Assembly (NCBI GenBank): GCA_019425045.1
Contig: JAHYYI010000003.1
Span: forward strand, 69,704 to 133,703
DNA: 64,000 nucleotides
Direction: 5' to 3'
Origin: Collinsella sp.
GTDB lineage: Bacteria > Actinomycetota > Coriobacteriia > Coriobacteriales > Coriobacteriaceae
The stretch's first letter is position 1. Each line of letters begins with the position of its first letter. Under the pieces are notes generated by a model. It ran no database searches. It saw only the letters and a list, made by a program, of their open reading frames with translations, and had not been told where the DNA came from. Position numbers and translations under genes: made by a program. Shown here one piece after another: positions 56,578 through 64,000 of the stretch.

Positions 56578-59385
56578 ATGGGATTCATGTCAAAGCTGCT
56601 GTCCTTTGGATCCGATAAGGACCTTAAGCGCTACTACAAGATCGTCGACCAGATCAACGGTCTTGAGCCCCAGTTTGAGAAGATGACCGAGGAGGAGCTC
56701 CGCGGCCAGACCGATAAGTTCCGCGAGCGTTACGCCAACGGCGAGTCGCTCGACGACATGCTCCCCGAGGCCTTTGCCACCGTGCGTGAGGCTTCCAAGC
56801 GCACCATGGGTATGCGCCACTTTGACGTGCAGCTCATTGGCGCCATGGCACTGCACGAGGGCCACATCGCCGAGATGAAGACCGGCGAAGGTAAGACCCT
56901 CGTCTCCACGTTGGCCGGCTATCTCAACGCTATTGCCGGCAAGGGCGTGCACGTCGTTACTGTCAATGATTACCTTGCCAAGCGTGACTCCGAGTGGATG
57001 GGCCGCATCTATAAGTACCTGGGCATGACCGTCGGTCTGCTCCAGAACAACATGCCGCTCGAGCTCAAGCGCCCGGCCTACCAGGCCGACGTCACCTACG
57101 GCACCAACTCCGAGTTCGGCTTTGATTACCTGCGCGACAACATGGTTACCCGTCCCGAGCAGCGCGTGCAGCGCGGCCACAACTACGCCATCGTCGACGA
57201 GGTTGACTCCATCCTGATCGATGAGGCCAGGACGCCGCTCATTATCTCGGGCGCTGGCACCAAGTCCGCCAGTACCTACAAGGACTTCGCGCGTGCTGTG
57301 CGTGGCCTTGAGCGCGGCGAGGACGTGTCGCACGACATGCTTACCGCCACCGAGGACGTGGAGCCCACGGGCGACTACGTCATGGACGAGGCCAAGCACA
57401 CCATCGCCGCCACCGAGCGCGGCCTTAAGAAAATCGAGCGCCGCCTGGGTATCGATGACATCTATGCCGATCTCTCCGGCCAGCTGGTCAACCACCTGCA
57501 GCAGGCGCTGAAGGCCCAGTACATGTTCCACCGCGACAAGCAGTACGTAGTCACCAACGGCGAGGTCAAGATCGTCGACGAGTTCACCGGCCGCATCATG
57601 GAGGGCCGCCGCTATTCTGAGGGCCTGCACCAGGCCATCGAGGCCAAAGAGGGTGTGCTCGTGCGCGAGGAGAACCAGACCCTGGCCACCATCACCCTGC
57701 AGAACTACTTCCGTCTGTATGACAAGCTCTCCGGCATGACCGGCACGGCACTTACCGAGGATGCCGAGTTCCGCGAGATCTACAAGCTGCCCGTCGAGGT
57801 CATCCCCTCCAACAAGCCCGTGCAGCGCGTGGACCACGAGGACCTGGTGTACCGCACCATTCAGGCTAAATACAACGCCGTTGCCGACGACGTTGAGCGT
57901 CGTCACGCCAAGGGCCAGCCGGTCCTGGTGGGCACCGTCTCCATCGAGAGCTCCGAGAAGCTGTCTGCCGCCCTTACCAAGCGCGGCATCGCGCACGAGG
58001 TCCTCAACGCCAAGCACCACGAGCGCGAGGCCCATATCGTGGCCCAGGCAGGACGTTACGGCGCCGTGACCATTGCCACCAACATGGCCGGTCGTGGCAC
58101 CGACATCCTGCTGGGCGGCAACCCCGACGAGCTGGTGCGCGAGCGCCTGGAGTACGAGGGCCTGACCATGGAGGACGTGACGCCCGAGCAGCTCGAGCAG
58201 TTTAACGCCGAGGCCAAGGAGACTTGCAAGGCCGAGCGCGAGCGCGTGCTTGCCGCCGGTGGCCTGACCGTTATCGGCACCGAGCGCCACGAGTCCCGTC
58301 GTATCGACAACCAGCTGCGCGGCCGCTCCGGCCGTCAGGGCGATCCGGGCGAGACCCAGTTCTACCTGTCGCTCGAGGACGACCTCATGCGCCTGTTCGG
58401 CGGCGACAAGATGGACCGCGTCTCCAAGATGATGGTCACGGCCGACATGGGCGACGACATGCCCATCCAGCACAAGATCATCTCCAAGGCCGTCGAGAGC
58501 GCCCAGCACAAGGTCGAGAGCATCAACTTCTCCATGCGTAAGAGCGTCCTTGAGTACGACGACGTCATGAACAAGCAGCGCCAGGTCATCTACGCCGAGC
58601 GCAATAAGATTCTGGACGGCAAGGACCTGACCGACCACATCACCGAGGTCATGCACGACACCGTGTACCGCTGCGTGCAGGAGTTCTGCACCAAGGACAG
58701 TCACGATGGCGAGCGCGACCTGGAGGGCCTGCGCAAGTGGGTTGTGGAGCTCACCGGCCACATCGATACGCCGAAGTTCCCCGACGAGGATTATGAGGCC
58801 CTGGCTGCCGATGTCCTGGCTTACGTAGAGAAGTGCTACAACATGAAGGCCGAGCGCTTGGGCGAGGACCTGATGCGCGAGCTCAACACTCAGGTCATGC
58901 TGCGCGTCATCGATACCCGCTGGATGAACTACCTGCAGGAGATGGACTACCTTAAGACCGGCATCGGGCTGCGCGGCTTTGGCCAGCGCGACCCGCTGGT
59001 TGAGTACAAGACCGAGGCCTACGGCGCGTTCCAGATACTCGTCGATACCATGTATGAGGATTACCTGCGCACGGTTCTGCGCATCGAGATCAAGGCTGCC
59101 CCGCGTGCCGTGGAGCACAAGGAAGAGCCCGCGCTCGAGGGCGCGCGCTTCTCCGGTCCTGCCGAGGTCGATGGTGATAACGGCGACTCGGTGCTGCGCA
59201 AGCAGGCGCAGGTGCAGGCCCGCACGGCTGTCCAGGGCGGACCGGCTGCCGTCAACAACGGTGGCAAGGTGACCACCTATCGCAAGTCCGAGAGCGACGA
59301 TCCGTACGTCAACGTGGGCCGCAACGACCCGTGCCCCTGCGGTAGCGGCAAGAAGTTTAAGTACTGCCACGGCAGGAATCGTTAA
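56578..59385 (+). CDS. secA: Protein translocase ATPase SecA
   Basis: A 935-residue motor that pushes preproteins through SecYEG. Walker A is MKTGEGKTLVS (about 100), the DEAD-like box is VDEVDSILIDEARTPLIISG, and TNMAGRGTDI and the SEC-C zinc motif (CPCGSGKKFKYCHG) close the protein. ATG 56578 is preferred to 56557 because AAGGA stands eight bases before it. Its stop overlaps prfB by one base. It serves the secreted proteins of this genome, including those in the window. Confidence 0.95.
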   Translation: MGFMSKLLSFGSDKDLKRYYKIVDQINGLEPQFEKMTEEELRGQTDKFRERYANGESLDDMLPEAFATVREASKRTMGMRHFDVQLIGAMALHEGHIAEMKTGEGKTLVSTLAGYLNAIAGKGVHVVTVNDYLAKRDSEWMGRIYKYLGMTVGLLQNNMPLELKRPAYQADVTYGTNSEFGFDYLRDNMVTRPEQRVQRGHNYAIVDEVDSILIDEARTPLIISGAGTKSASTYKDFARAVRGLERGEDVSHDMLTATEDVEPTGDYVMDEAKHTIAATERGLKKIERRLGIDDIYADLSGQLVNHLQQALKAQYMFHRDKQYVVTNGEVKIVDEFTGRIMEGRRYSEGLHQAIEAKEGVLVREENQTLATITLQNYFRLYDKLSGMTGTALTEDAEFREIYKLPVEVIPSNKPVQRVDHEDLVYRTIQAKYNAVADDVERRHAKGQPVLVGTVSIESSEKLSAALTKRGIAHEVLNAKHHEREAHIVAQAGRYGAVTIATNMAGRGTDILLGGNPDELVRERLEYEGLTMEDVTPEQLEQFNAEAKETCKAERERVLAAGGLTVIGTERHESRRIDNQLRGRSGRQGDPGETQFYLSLEDDLMRLFGGDKMDRVSKMMVTADMGDDMPIQHKIISKAVESAQHKVESINFSMRKSVLEYDDVMNKQRQVIYAERNKILDGKDLTDHITEVMHDTVYRCVQEFCTKDSHDGERDLEGLRKWVVELTGHIDTPKFPDEDYEALAADVLAYVEKCYNMKAERLGEDLMRELNTQVMLRVIDTRWMNYLQEMDYLKTGIGLRGFGQRDPLVEYKTEAYGAFQILVDTMYEDYLRTVLRIEIKAAPRAVEHKEEPALEGARFSGPAEVDGDNGDSVLRKQAQVQARTAVQGGPAAVNNGGKVTTYRKSESDDPYVNVGRNDPCPCGSGKKFKYCHGRNR

Positions 59386-60533
59386 TGGCTGAGGCTTTAG
59401 AGGTAACGCCCGCCGAGCTGGACGCGTTCGCGGACCGGCTCGGCGAGGTCGAGTCGTATCTCCATTTGGACGAAAAGCGCACGCGCGTGACCGAGCTCGA
59501 GGCCAAAAGTGTTGCCCCTGGCTTTTGGGATGACGCCGACGCCGCCCGCGCCACCATGGAGGAGATCGCGCGTACCAAGGAAGATATCGCTGCCGTGGAC
59601 ACCGCGCGCGGCGAGCTTTCCGATGCCCGCGCCGCGCTGGAGCTTGCCGAGGAGATGGGGGATGATCCCGACGCCGTCGCCCTTCGCGAGGAGGCTACAG
59701 CCACGGCTGAGCGCCTGGCCCGTGCCATCGATGAGCTTGAGCTTTCGAGCTGGTTTACCGGTGAGTTCGATCACGGCGATGCCATTGTGACCATCAAGCC
59801 CGGACAGGGTGGTCTGGAGGCCCAGGACTGGACCTTCATGCTCTTTAAGATGTACATGAAGTACTGCCAGCGTCGCGGCTGGAAGGTCACCATCAACGAC
59901 TGTCCCGCAGCCGATGTCATCGGCATCGACCGCGCGACCTTTACTGTCGAGGGCAAGGACGCATTTGGCATGCTGCGCGCCGAGGCCGGCGTCCACCGCT
60001 TGGTTCGCATTAGCCCCACCGACGACAAGAAGCGCCGCCAGACCACGTTTGCCGGCGTCGAGGTCATCCCCGTGCTACCCGATGATATCGACATCGAGAT
60101 CAGTCCCGATGACATCCGCGTGGACGTGTACCACGCGAGCGGCCCGGGCGGCCAGGGCGTTAACACCACCGACTCCGCCGTGCGCGTGACGCATTTCCCC
60201 AGCGGCATTGTGGTCACCTGCCAAAACGAGCGCAGCCAGATCCAGAACAAGGCCGCGTGCATGCAGATCCTCAAGGCTCGCCTGTACGAGATTGAGCTTG
60301 AGAAGCGTGCCGAGGCGCTCGATGAGATCCGCGGACCCAAGACCACGATTGGTTTTGGCAACCAGATTCGCAGCTACGTGCTCTACCCGTACCAGATGGT
60401 CAAGGACCTACGCACGGGCGTGGAGACCAGCAATGTCGAGGCCGTTCTTGACGATGGCGACCTGGACCCGTTTGTTATTGGCTACCATCGCTGGGCCACC
60501 GGTAACGCTGACGCGGAGACCCCATCTGCATAA
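59385..60533 (+). CDS. prfB: Peptide chain release factor 2
   Basis: A 382-residue factor for UAA/UGA stops. GPGGQGVN carries the catalytic GGQ. The start overlaps the secA stop (TAATG), with AGGAA upstream. The whole protein is in one frame: no UGA and no CTTTGAC, so the programmed frameshift that controls RF2 in many bacteria is absent. At the stop-codon recognition site the text reads RISPTDDKKRRQ, so S-P-T replaces the usual S-P-F. Confidence 0.93.
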   Translation: MAEALEVTPAELDAFADRLGEVESYLHLDEKRTRVTELEAKSVAPGFWDDADAARATMEEIARTKEDIAAVDTARGELSDARAALELAEEMGDDPDAVALREEATATAERLARAIDELELSSWFTGEFDHGDAIVTIKPGQGGLEAQDWTFMLFKMYMKYCQRRGWKVTINDCPAADVIGIDRATFTVEGKDAFGMLRAEAGVHRLVRISPTDDKKRRQTTFAGVEVIPVLPDDIDIEISPDDIRVDVYHASGPGGQGVNTTDSAVRVTHFPSGIVVTCQNERSQIQNKAACMQILKARLYEIELEKRAEALDEIRGPKTTIGFGNQIRSYVLYPYQMVKDLRTGVETSNVEAVLDDGDLDPFVIGYHRWATGNADAETPSA

Positions 60534-60557
60534 ACCGCCCGGTTTATGTGGAAATGG

Positions 60558-60621
60558 ATTAAAACCCTCCCAGCAGGGTGGTTTTGTATCCAGAGCAAAC
60601 CCTGCGCAGGGGTGGTTTTTG
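60558..60621 (+). terminator. Two successive terminator-like hairpins after prfB
   Basis: AAAACCCTCCC/GGGTGGTTTT (60558-60583) and AAACCCTG/CAGGGGTGGTTTTT (60598-60621); both are imperfect stems ending in T-runs. Confidence 0.6.
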
Positions 60622-60659
60622 TCCGGCGAATCGGTAGAATCGAATACAAGAAGAAGTTC

Positions 60660-60688
60660 AAAGCGCATCCGATGGGGTGCGCTTTTTT
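60660..60688 (+). terminator. Terminator-like hairpin abutting the YitT gene
   Basis: GCGCA-CC pairs with GG-TGCGC, followed by six T, and only one base separates it from the Shine-Dalgarno GAGGGAGG (60690-60697). A TAGAAT (60635-60640) lies before it, so it may be a leader attenuator. Confidence 0.55.
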
Positions 60689-60700
60689 GAGGGAGGCAGC

Positions 60701-61591
60701 ATGGCATATCGTCTGGACATCAAGCGCATTCTTTCGATGAACTTCTTTCACGATCTGCCCCAGATCATGTTGGGGTGTGCCTTGGCCGCCATCGCGACCG
60801 ACCTGTTTTTGATTCCCAATGGTCTTGCCGCCGGTGGCGTTACGGGCCTTGCGACTATTATCCAAGCAGTCGGCGCGGCGCGAGGCGTGTCGCTTCCTGT
60901 CGGTATCCAGACCATCGTGATGAATGCCTTACTGCTGCTGGTCGTTATGCGCGAGGGCGGCATGTTCTACGTGGTGCAGACCGCGACGGGCTTTGTGCTG
61001 CTGGGCTTCTTTACCGATCTGTTCGCCCCGTTTGTAGCGCCTCTGGCACATGCAGACCTGATGCTTCCCGCTATGTGGGGCGGCATTATCACGGGCATCG
61101 GTTACGGCATGGTGCTGCGCGCCGGCGCCAACACCGGCGGCTCGGACACGATTGGCCAAATCATCTCGCGTAACACCTCGCTGCCGGTGGGCTCGACCGT
61201 CATGGCGATCGATGTTGCCGTGTGTGCGCTGTCGGCTCCGGTCTTTTCAATCGAAAATGCACTATATGCAGGCCTTTCGATGGTCATTAGCGGCTACGTG
61301 ATCGATGCCGTGGTCGATGGCGGCAACAAGCGTCGTATGGTACTCATCATCTCGGACAAGTTCCCTGATATCGCTGCCGATATTATGTATGGCCTGGGTC
61401 GTGGTTGTACCAAGTTTAAGGCGACTGGCATGTATTCGGGTGCCGAGAAGCCGGTGATCATGGTCATCGTGAGCCGTCGAGAGCTCAATACCCTTAAGAC
61501 GATCGTGCGCGAGCGCGATCCTCACGCCATTGTGACGGTCGCTGACGTTACGGAAGCCTTCGGCGAGGGATTCAAGGACATTAGCGCGTAG
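60701..61591 (+). CDS. YitT family membrane protein
   Basis: A 296-residue protein with five or six helices in the first 200 residues (YitT_membrane) and a cytoplasmic DUF2179 domain at the C-terminus (VLIISDKFPDIAADIM, KPVIMVIVSRRELNTLK). LIPNGLAAGGVTGLA and GANTGGSDTIGQII are family signatures. The transported substrate is unknown. ATG 60701 follows GGGAGG directly behind a terminator-like hairpin. Confidence 0.9.
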   Translation: MAYRLDIKRILSMNFFHDLPQIMLGCALAAIATDLFLIPNGLAAGGVTGLATIIQAVGAARGVSLPVGIQTIVMNALLLLVVMREGGMFYVVQTATGFVLLGFFTDLFAPFVAPLAHADLMLPAMWGGIITGIGYGMVLRAGANTGGSDTIGQIISRNTSLPVGSTVMAIDVAVCALSAPVFSIENALYAGLSMVISGYVIDAVVDGGNKRRMVLIISDKFPDIAADIMYGLGRGCTKFKATGMYSGAEKPVIMVIVSRRELNTLKTIVRERDPHAIVTVADVTEAFGEGFKDISA

Positions 61592-61798
61592 GGGCGACCG
61601 CGTTCCATCCAAAAGACGTTCACATTGATAAACCGTTTCATCAGCGGTTCTGCCTGCTAAATTGTTCAAATAATGATAAAAACTCTGGTAAAGCCATCAG
61701 TTTCCAGCATAATGAATGACGTACGTGCATTGCGGCTGTGTTGGGATTACCTTCGGTGCCGTGCGCATCTTGTCTAAAGAGGATGAAAGGAAGGCACA

Positions 61799-62629
61799 AT
61801 GAGCGACGAAGAGCTCAAAAAGGTTGCCAACGAGGTAAGGAAGGGCATCGTCACCGGCGTGCACGCTGCCAAGTCCGGCCATCCGGGCGGTTCGCTCGGT
61901 GCTGCCGACATCATGACCTATCTGTACTTTGAGGAAATGAACGTCGACCCGTCCGATCCCCGCAAGGCCGATCGCGACCGTTTTGTGCTCTCCAAGGGCC
62001 ATTGCGCTCCGGGCCTGTACGCCGTGCTCGCCGAGCGCGGGTTCTTCCCCAAGGAGGATCTTGAGACGCTGCGCCACATCGGCAGCCACCTGCAGGGTCA
62101 CCCCAACATGAACGACACCCCGGGCGTCGACATGTCCACCGGCTCGCTCGGCCAGGGCATTTCCGCCGCCGTGGGCATGGCCGTTGCCGCCAAGCACTGG
62201 GGCGATACTTATCGCACGTACGCCCTGCTGGGTGATGGCGAGAGCGAGGAGGGCCAGGTCTGGGAGGCCGCCATGTTTGCCGGCAACCAGCAGCTCGATA
62301 ACCTCTGCGTGATCGTCGACCACAACGGCCTTCAGATTGACGGTCCCGTCGAGGAGGTCAACGACCCCATGCCGCTCGCCGACAAGTTCCGCGCGTTCAA
62401 GTTCCACGTGGTTGAGCTCGCCGACGGCAACGACTTCGACCAGATCCGCGCCGCCTTTGCCGAGGCTCGCGCCACCAAGGGGCAGCCGACCGCCATTATC
62501 GCCGAGACCACAAAGGGCAAGGGCGTGTCCTTTATGGAGAACCAGGTTGGCTGGCACGGCAAGGCCCCCAACGATGAACAGTTTGAGCAGGCCATGGCAG
62601 AGCTCACGGCCGCCGGAGAGGAGCTCTAG
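61799..62629 (+). CDS. Transketolase, N-terminal subunit
   Basis: A 276-residue protein that carries the thiamine-diphosphate pyrophosphate-binding half: SGHPGGSLGAADI, SKGHCAPGLYA, GSLGQGISAAVGMA and the GDGESEEGQVWEA magnesium-binding motif. With the next gene it makes a two-polypeptide transketolase, as is common in anaerobic bacteria. AAAGGAAGG precedes ATG. Confidence 0.94.
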   Translation: MSDEELKKVANEVRKGIVTGVHAAKSGHPGGSLGAADIMTYLYFEEMNVDPSDPRKADRDRFVLSKGHCAPGLYAVLAERGFFPKEDLETLRHIGSHLQGHPNMNDTPGVDMSTGSLGQGISAAVGMAVAAKHWGDTYRTYALLGDGESEEGQVWEAAMFAGNQQLDNLCVIVDHNGLQIDGPVEEVNDPMPLADKFRAFKFHVVELADGNDFDQIRAAFAEARATKGQPTAIIAETTKGKGVSFMENQVGWHGKAPNDEQFEQAMAELTAAGEEL

Positions 62630-62630
62630 G

Positions 62631-63572
62631 ATGGCAGACGTCAAGAAAATCGCCACGCGTGTAAGCTACGGCGAGGCCCTCGTCGAGCTCGCCAACGAGC
62701 ACGATGACTTTGTGGTCCTCGACGCCGACCTGGCCGCCGCCACGCAGACCGGTAAGTTTAAGGCCGCTTGCCCCGACCGCTTCTTCGATGTGGGCATTGC
62801 CGAGAGCAACCTGATGGGCGTCGCCGCCGGTATCGCGACCACTGGTCGTGTTGCCTTCGCGAGTACCTTTGCCATGTTCGCTGCCGGTCGCGCCTTTGAG
62901 CAGGTCCGCAACTCCATCGGCTACCCGCACCTCAACGTTAAGATCGGTGCCACGCACGCCGGCATCTCGGTGGGCGAGGACGGCGCCACGCACCAGTGCT
63001 GCGAGGATATCGCCCTCATGCGCGTCATCCCCGGCATGACCGTAATTGTTCCCGCCGACGACGTGGAGGCCCGCGCCGTGACGCGCGCCGCCTACGAGTG
63101 CGACGGTCCGGTGTACATGCGCTTCGCCCGTTTGGCCTCGCCGGTTATCAACGACCCCGAGACCTACAAGTTCGAGTTGGGTAAGGGCATTGTCATGCGC
63201 GAGGGCGCCGATGTGACCATCATCGCCTGCGGCCTGATGGTCGGCGAGGCTCTCGAGGCCGCCGAGCAGCTCGCTGCCGAGGGCATCGACGCCGAGGTCA
63301 TCAACATGCACACCATCAAGCCCATCGATGCCGACCTGATCGTCAAGAGCGCCACCAAGACCGGCCACGTCGTGACCGTCGAGGAGCACTCTGTGATCGG
63401 TGGCCTGGGCAGCGCCGTTGCCGACGTCCTGTGTGAGCAGTGCCCGACGCCGCTCAAGAAGATTGGCGTCAACGACACCTTCGGCGAGTCCGGCCCGGGT
63501 GCCGAGCTCCTGCACAAGTACGGCCTGGACGCCGCCAACATCGTGGCGACCACCAAGGAGTTCTTGGCATAA
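62631..63572 (+). CDS. Transketolase, C-terminal subunit
   Basis: A 313-residue protein with the pyrimidine-binding half: VVLDADLAAATQTGKF, FDVGIAESNLMGVAAGIA, and the C-terminal domain (VVTVEEHSVIGGLGSAVADVL). It starts two bases after the first subunit's stop, with GGAGAGGAG in the end of that gene, so translation is coupled. Together they exchange two-carbon units between sugar phosphates. Confidence 0.94.
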   Translation: MADVKKIATRVSYGEALVELANEHDDFVVLDADLAAATQTGKFKAACPDRFFDVGIAESNLMGVAAGIATTGRVAFASTFAMFAAGRAFEQVRNSIGYPHLNVKIGATHAGISVGEDGATHQCCEDIALMRVIPGMTVIVPADDVEARAVTRAAYECDGPVYMRFARLASPVINDPETYKFELGKGIVMREGADVTIIACGLMVGEALEAAEQLAAEGIDAEVINMHTIKPIDADLIVKSATKTGHVVTVEEHSVIGGLGSAVADVLCEQCPTPLKKIGVNDTFGESGPGAELLHKYGLDAANIVATTKEFLA

Positions 63573-63793
63573 GGCAAGACGAGGCAAAGTATCGCGTCGA
63601 CAACCGCAAACAAGCCAGAACAGGGGCGTACTCAAAGAGGGCGCCCCTGTTTATGCTGAATTTAAATTAGAGTCCTGCCAAGCAAAGTTCCCATGGGGAA
63701 ACGGGCCCATCCCAACGAAGTGCAATTCAGACCCTTCCAACTTTGTATGCGCAGCATCTCAAGTTGGTGCGTCGGCCCCATAGTAGCCGCAGG

Positions 63794-63917
63794 CCGGGCG
63801 CAGGGTTACCTCCCAAATCTTTCCGCAGCGCAGGCCGGCGTTTGTCCGCAGCTCCGCAGGAGCAGGACAAATGCCGGCCATGCGCGAGGACGATTTGGGA
63901 GGTAACCCTGCGCCCGG
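63794..63917. repeat. 124-nt long palindrome
   Basis: The outer 26 bases (63794-63819) are the exact reverse complement of 63892-63917. Inside, GCGCAGGCCGGCGTTTGTCC pairs with a near complement (one bulge, one G-T), and GCTCC/GGAGC closes the tip around GCA. The stem is almost continuous. Confidence 0.92.
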
Positions 63918-63946
63918 TCGGTGAGACCCAAACCCCGCCATGCTTC

Positions 63947-64000
63947 GGTTGATTTCCGATCTCAGCCGAACACATTGAGCAAATAGGCCGTTCCCGCACC
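63947..64000. repeat. Dispersed 64-bp repeat, copy 3 (cut by the window end)
   Basis: It matches copies 1 and 2 over 54 bases with a few changes in the middle (GCAAATAGG for GCGGACAGG) and at the very end. It lies 30 bases after the giant palindrome. Confidence 0.85.

Larger units (their letters stand above)
63573..64000. other. 3' gap with terminator, giant palindrome and repeat
   Basis: No gene is supported. It holds a terminator-like hairpin (AGGGGCG/CGCCCCT, about 63,623-63,653), a 124-nt imperfect palindrome (63794-63917) and a third copy of the dispersed repeat at the window edge. Confidence 0.6.

Noticed and set aside
56590..59370. A 926-codon antisense frame opposite secA, and similar long antisense frames over ygeY, prfB and the ribosomal genes
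   Set aside because: These are shadows caused by strong G/C third-position bias; the sense frames are unambiguous and the antisense products match nothing recognisable.
63693..63999. Short ORFs on both strands in the 3' gap
   Set aside because: They run through the giant palindrome and the dispersed repeat, and lack start signals.
1..64000. tRNA or rRNA genes
   Set aside because: No cloverleaf with a T-arm GGTTCRANYCC motif and no rRNA-like stretch was noticed on either strand by eye; a dedicated scan could overturn this.

Overview
The window looks like a piece of a chromosome from a Gram-positive, high-GC gut anaerobe of the class Coriobacteriia, most probably Collinsella or a near relative. 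The evidence is the strong G/C bias at third codon positions, the Gram-positive order secY-adk-map-infA-rpmJ-rpsM-rpsK-rpsD-rpoA-rplQ-truA, a zinc-type S14, an LAVTG-type sorted surface protein, the split transketolase, and the mix of an actinobacterial core with a selenium/molybdenum purine-degradation cluster. The taxon is an inference; no 16S rRNA gene lies in the window.

Bases 1-23,300 are an anaerobic purine-catabolism region with interruptions. It opens with the 3' part of a molybdenum hydroxylase (xdhD type). After accessory DNA come a YheO-like PAS/HTH regulator divergent from ygeX (diaminopropionate ammonia-lyase), then ygeY, ygeW, a MobA-like nucleotidyltransferase, hyuA (hydantoinase), yqeC, yqeB, an XdhC-family protein and an NCS2 purine permease. 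These can act together: the permease imports purine; the Mo hydroxylase, matured by XdhC/YqeB/YqeC/MobA-like proteins, oxidises it; HyuA, YgeW, YgeY and YgeX open and break down the ring products. The accessory DNA (1,930-11,550) holds an AbiEi-like gene between two arrays of 62-bp-period repeats, a decapitated DUF4143 ATPase gene behind a 23-bp iteron array, an exonuclease, a sortable surface protein with three Ig-like repeats, and several unrecognised genes.

Bases 23,557-34,237 are a ribosomal-protein and transcription block (rplE to truA). It starts at rplE, directly after the purine permease; rplN and rplX, which normally precede rplE, are absent here. Bases 34,390-47,712 carry housekeeping genes: a glycosyltransferase-like protein, argR, a class A penicillin-binding protein, a U32 protein, tyrS, adenine deaminase, two HAD phosphatases, citrate synthase and an ACT protein.

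Bases 47,890-55,590 form an apparent island bounded by two copies of a 64-bp repeat. It holds a 5'-truncated tyrosine recombinase joined in frame behind an HTH gene, a DUF2975 membrane protein, and two paralogous modules. Each module has a small secreted protein sharing the pattern Y-x4-Y-x2-G-Y ... [WF]-x-F-x-Y-x2-Y and an ABC transporter with an NG-x-G-x3-YP[IV] signature. In module 1 the permease is an internally duplicated protein with a separate ATPase; in module 2 one membrane domain is fused to the ATPase and its 5' end seems frameshifted. This is the best candidate for an undescribed system (bacteriocin-like or other secreted-effector export). From 55,810 to the end lie rpmE, secA, prfB (with an unusual S-P-T at the stop-codon recognition site), a YitT-family protein and a two-gene transketolase, followed by a 124-nt palindrome and a third copy of the 64-bp repeat.
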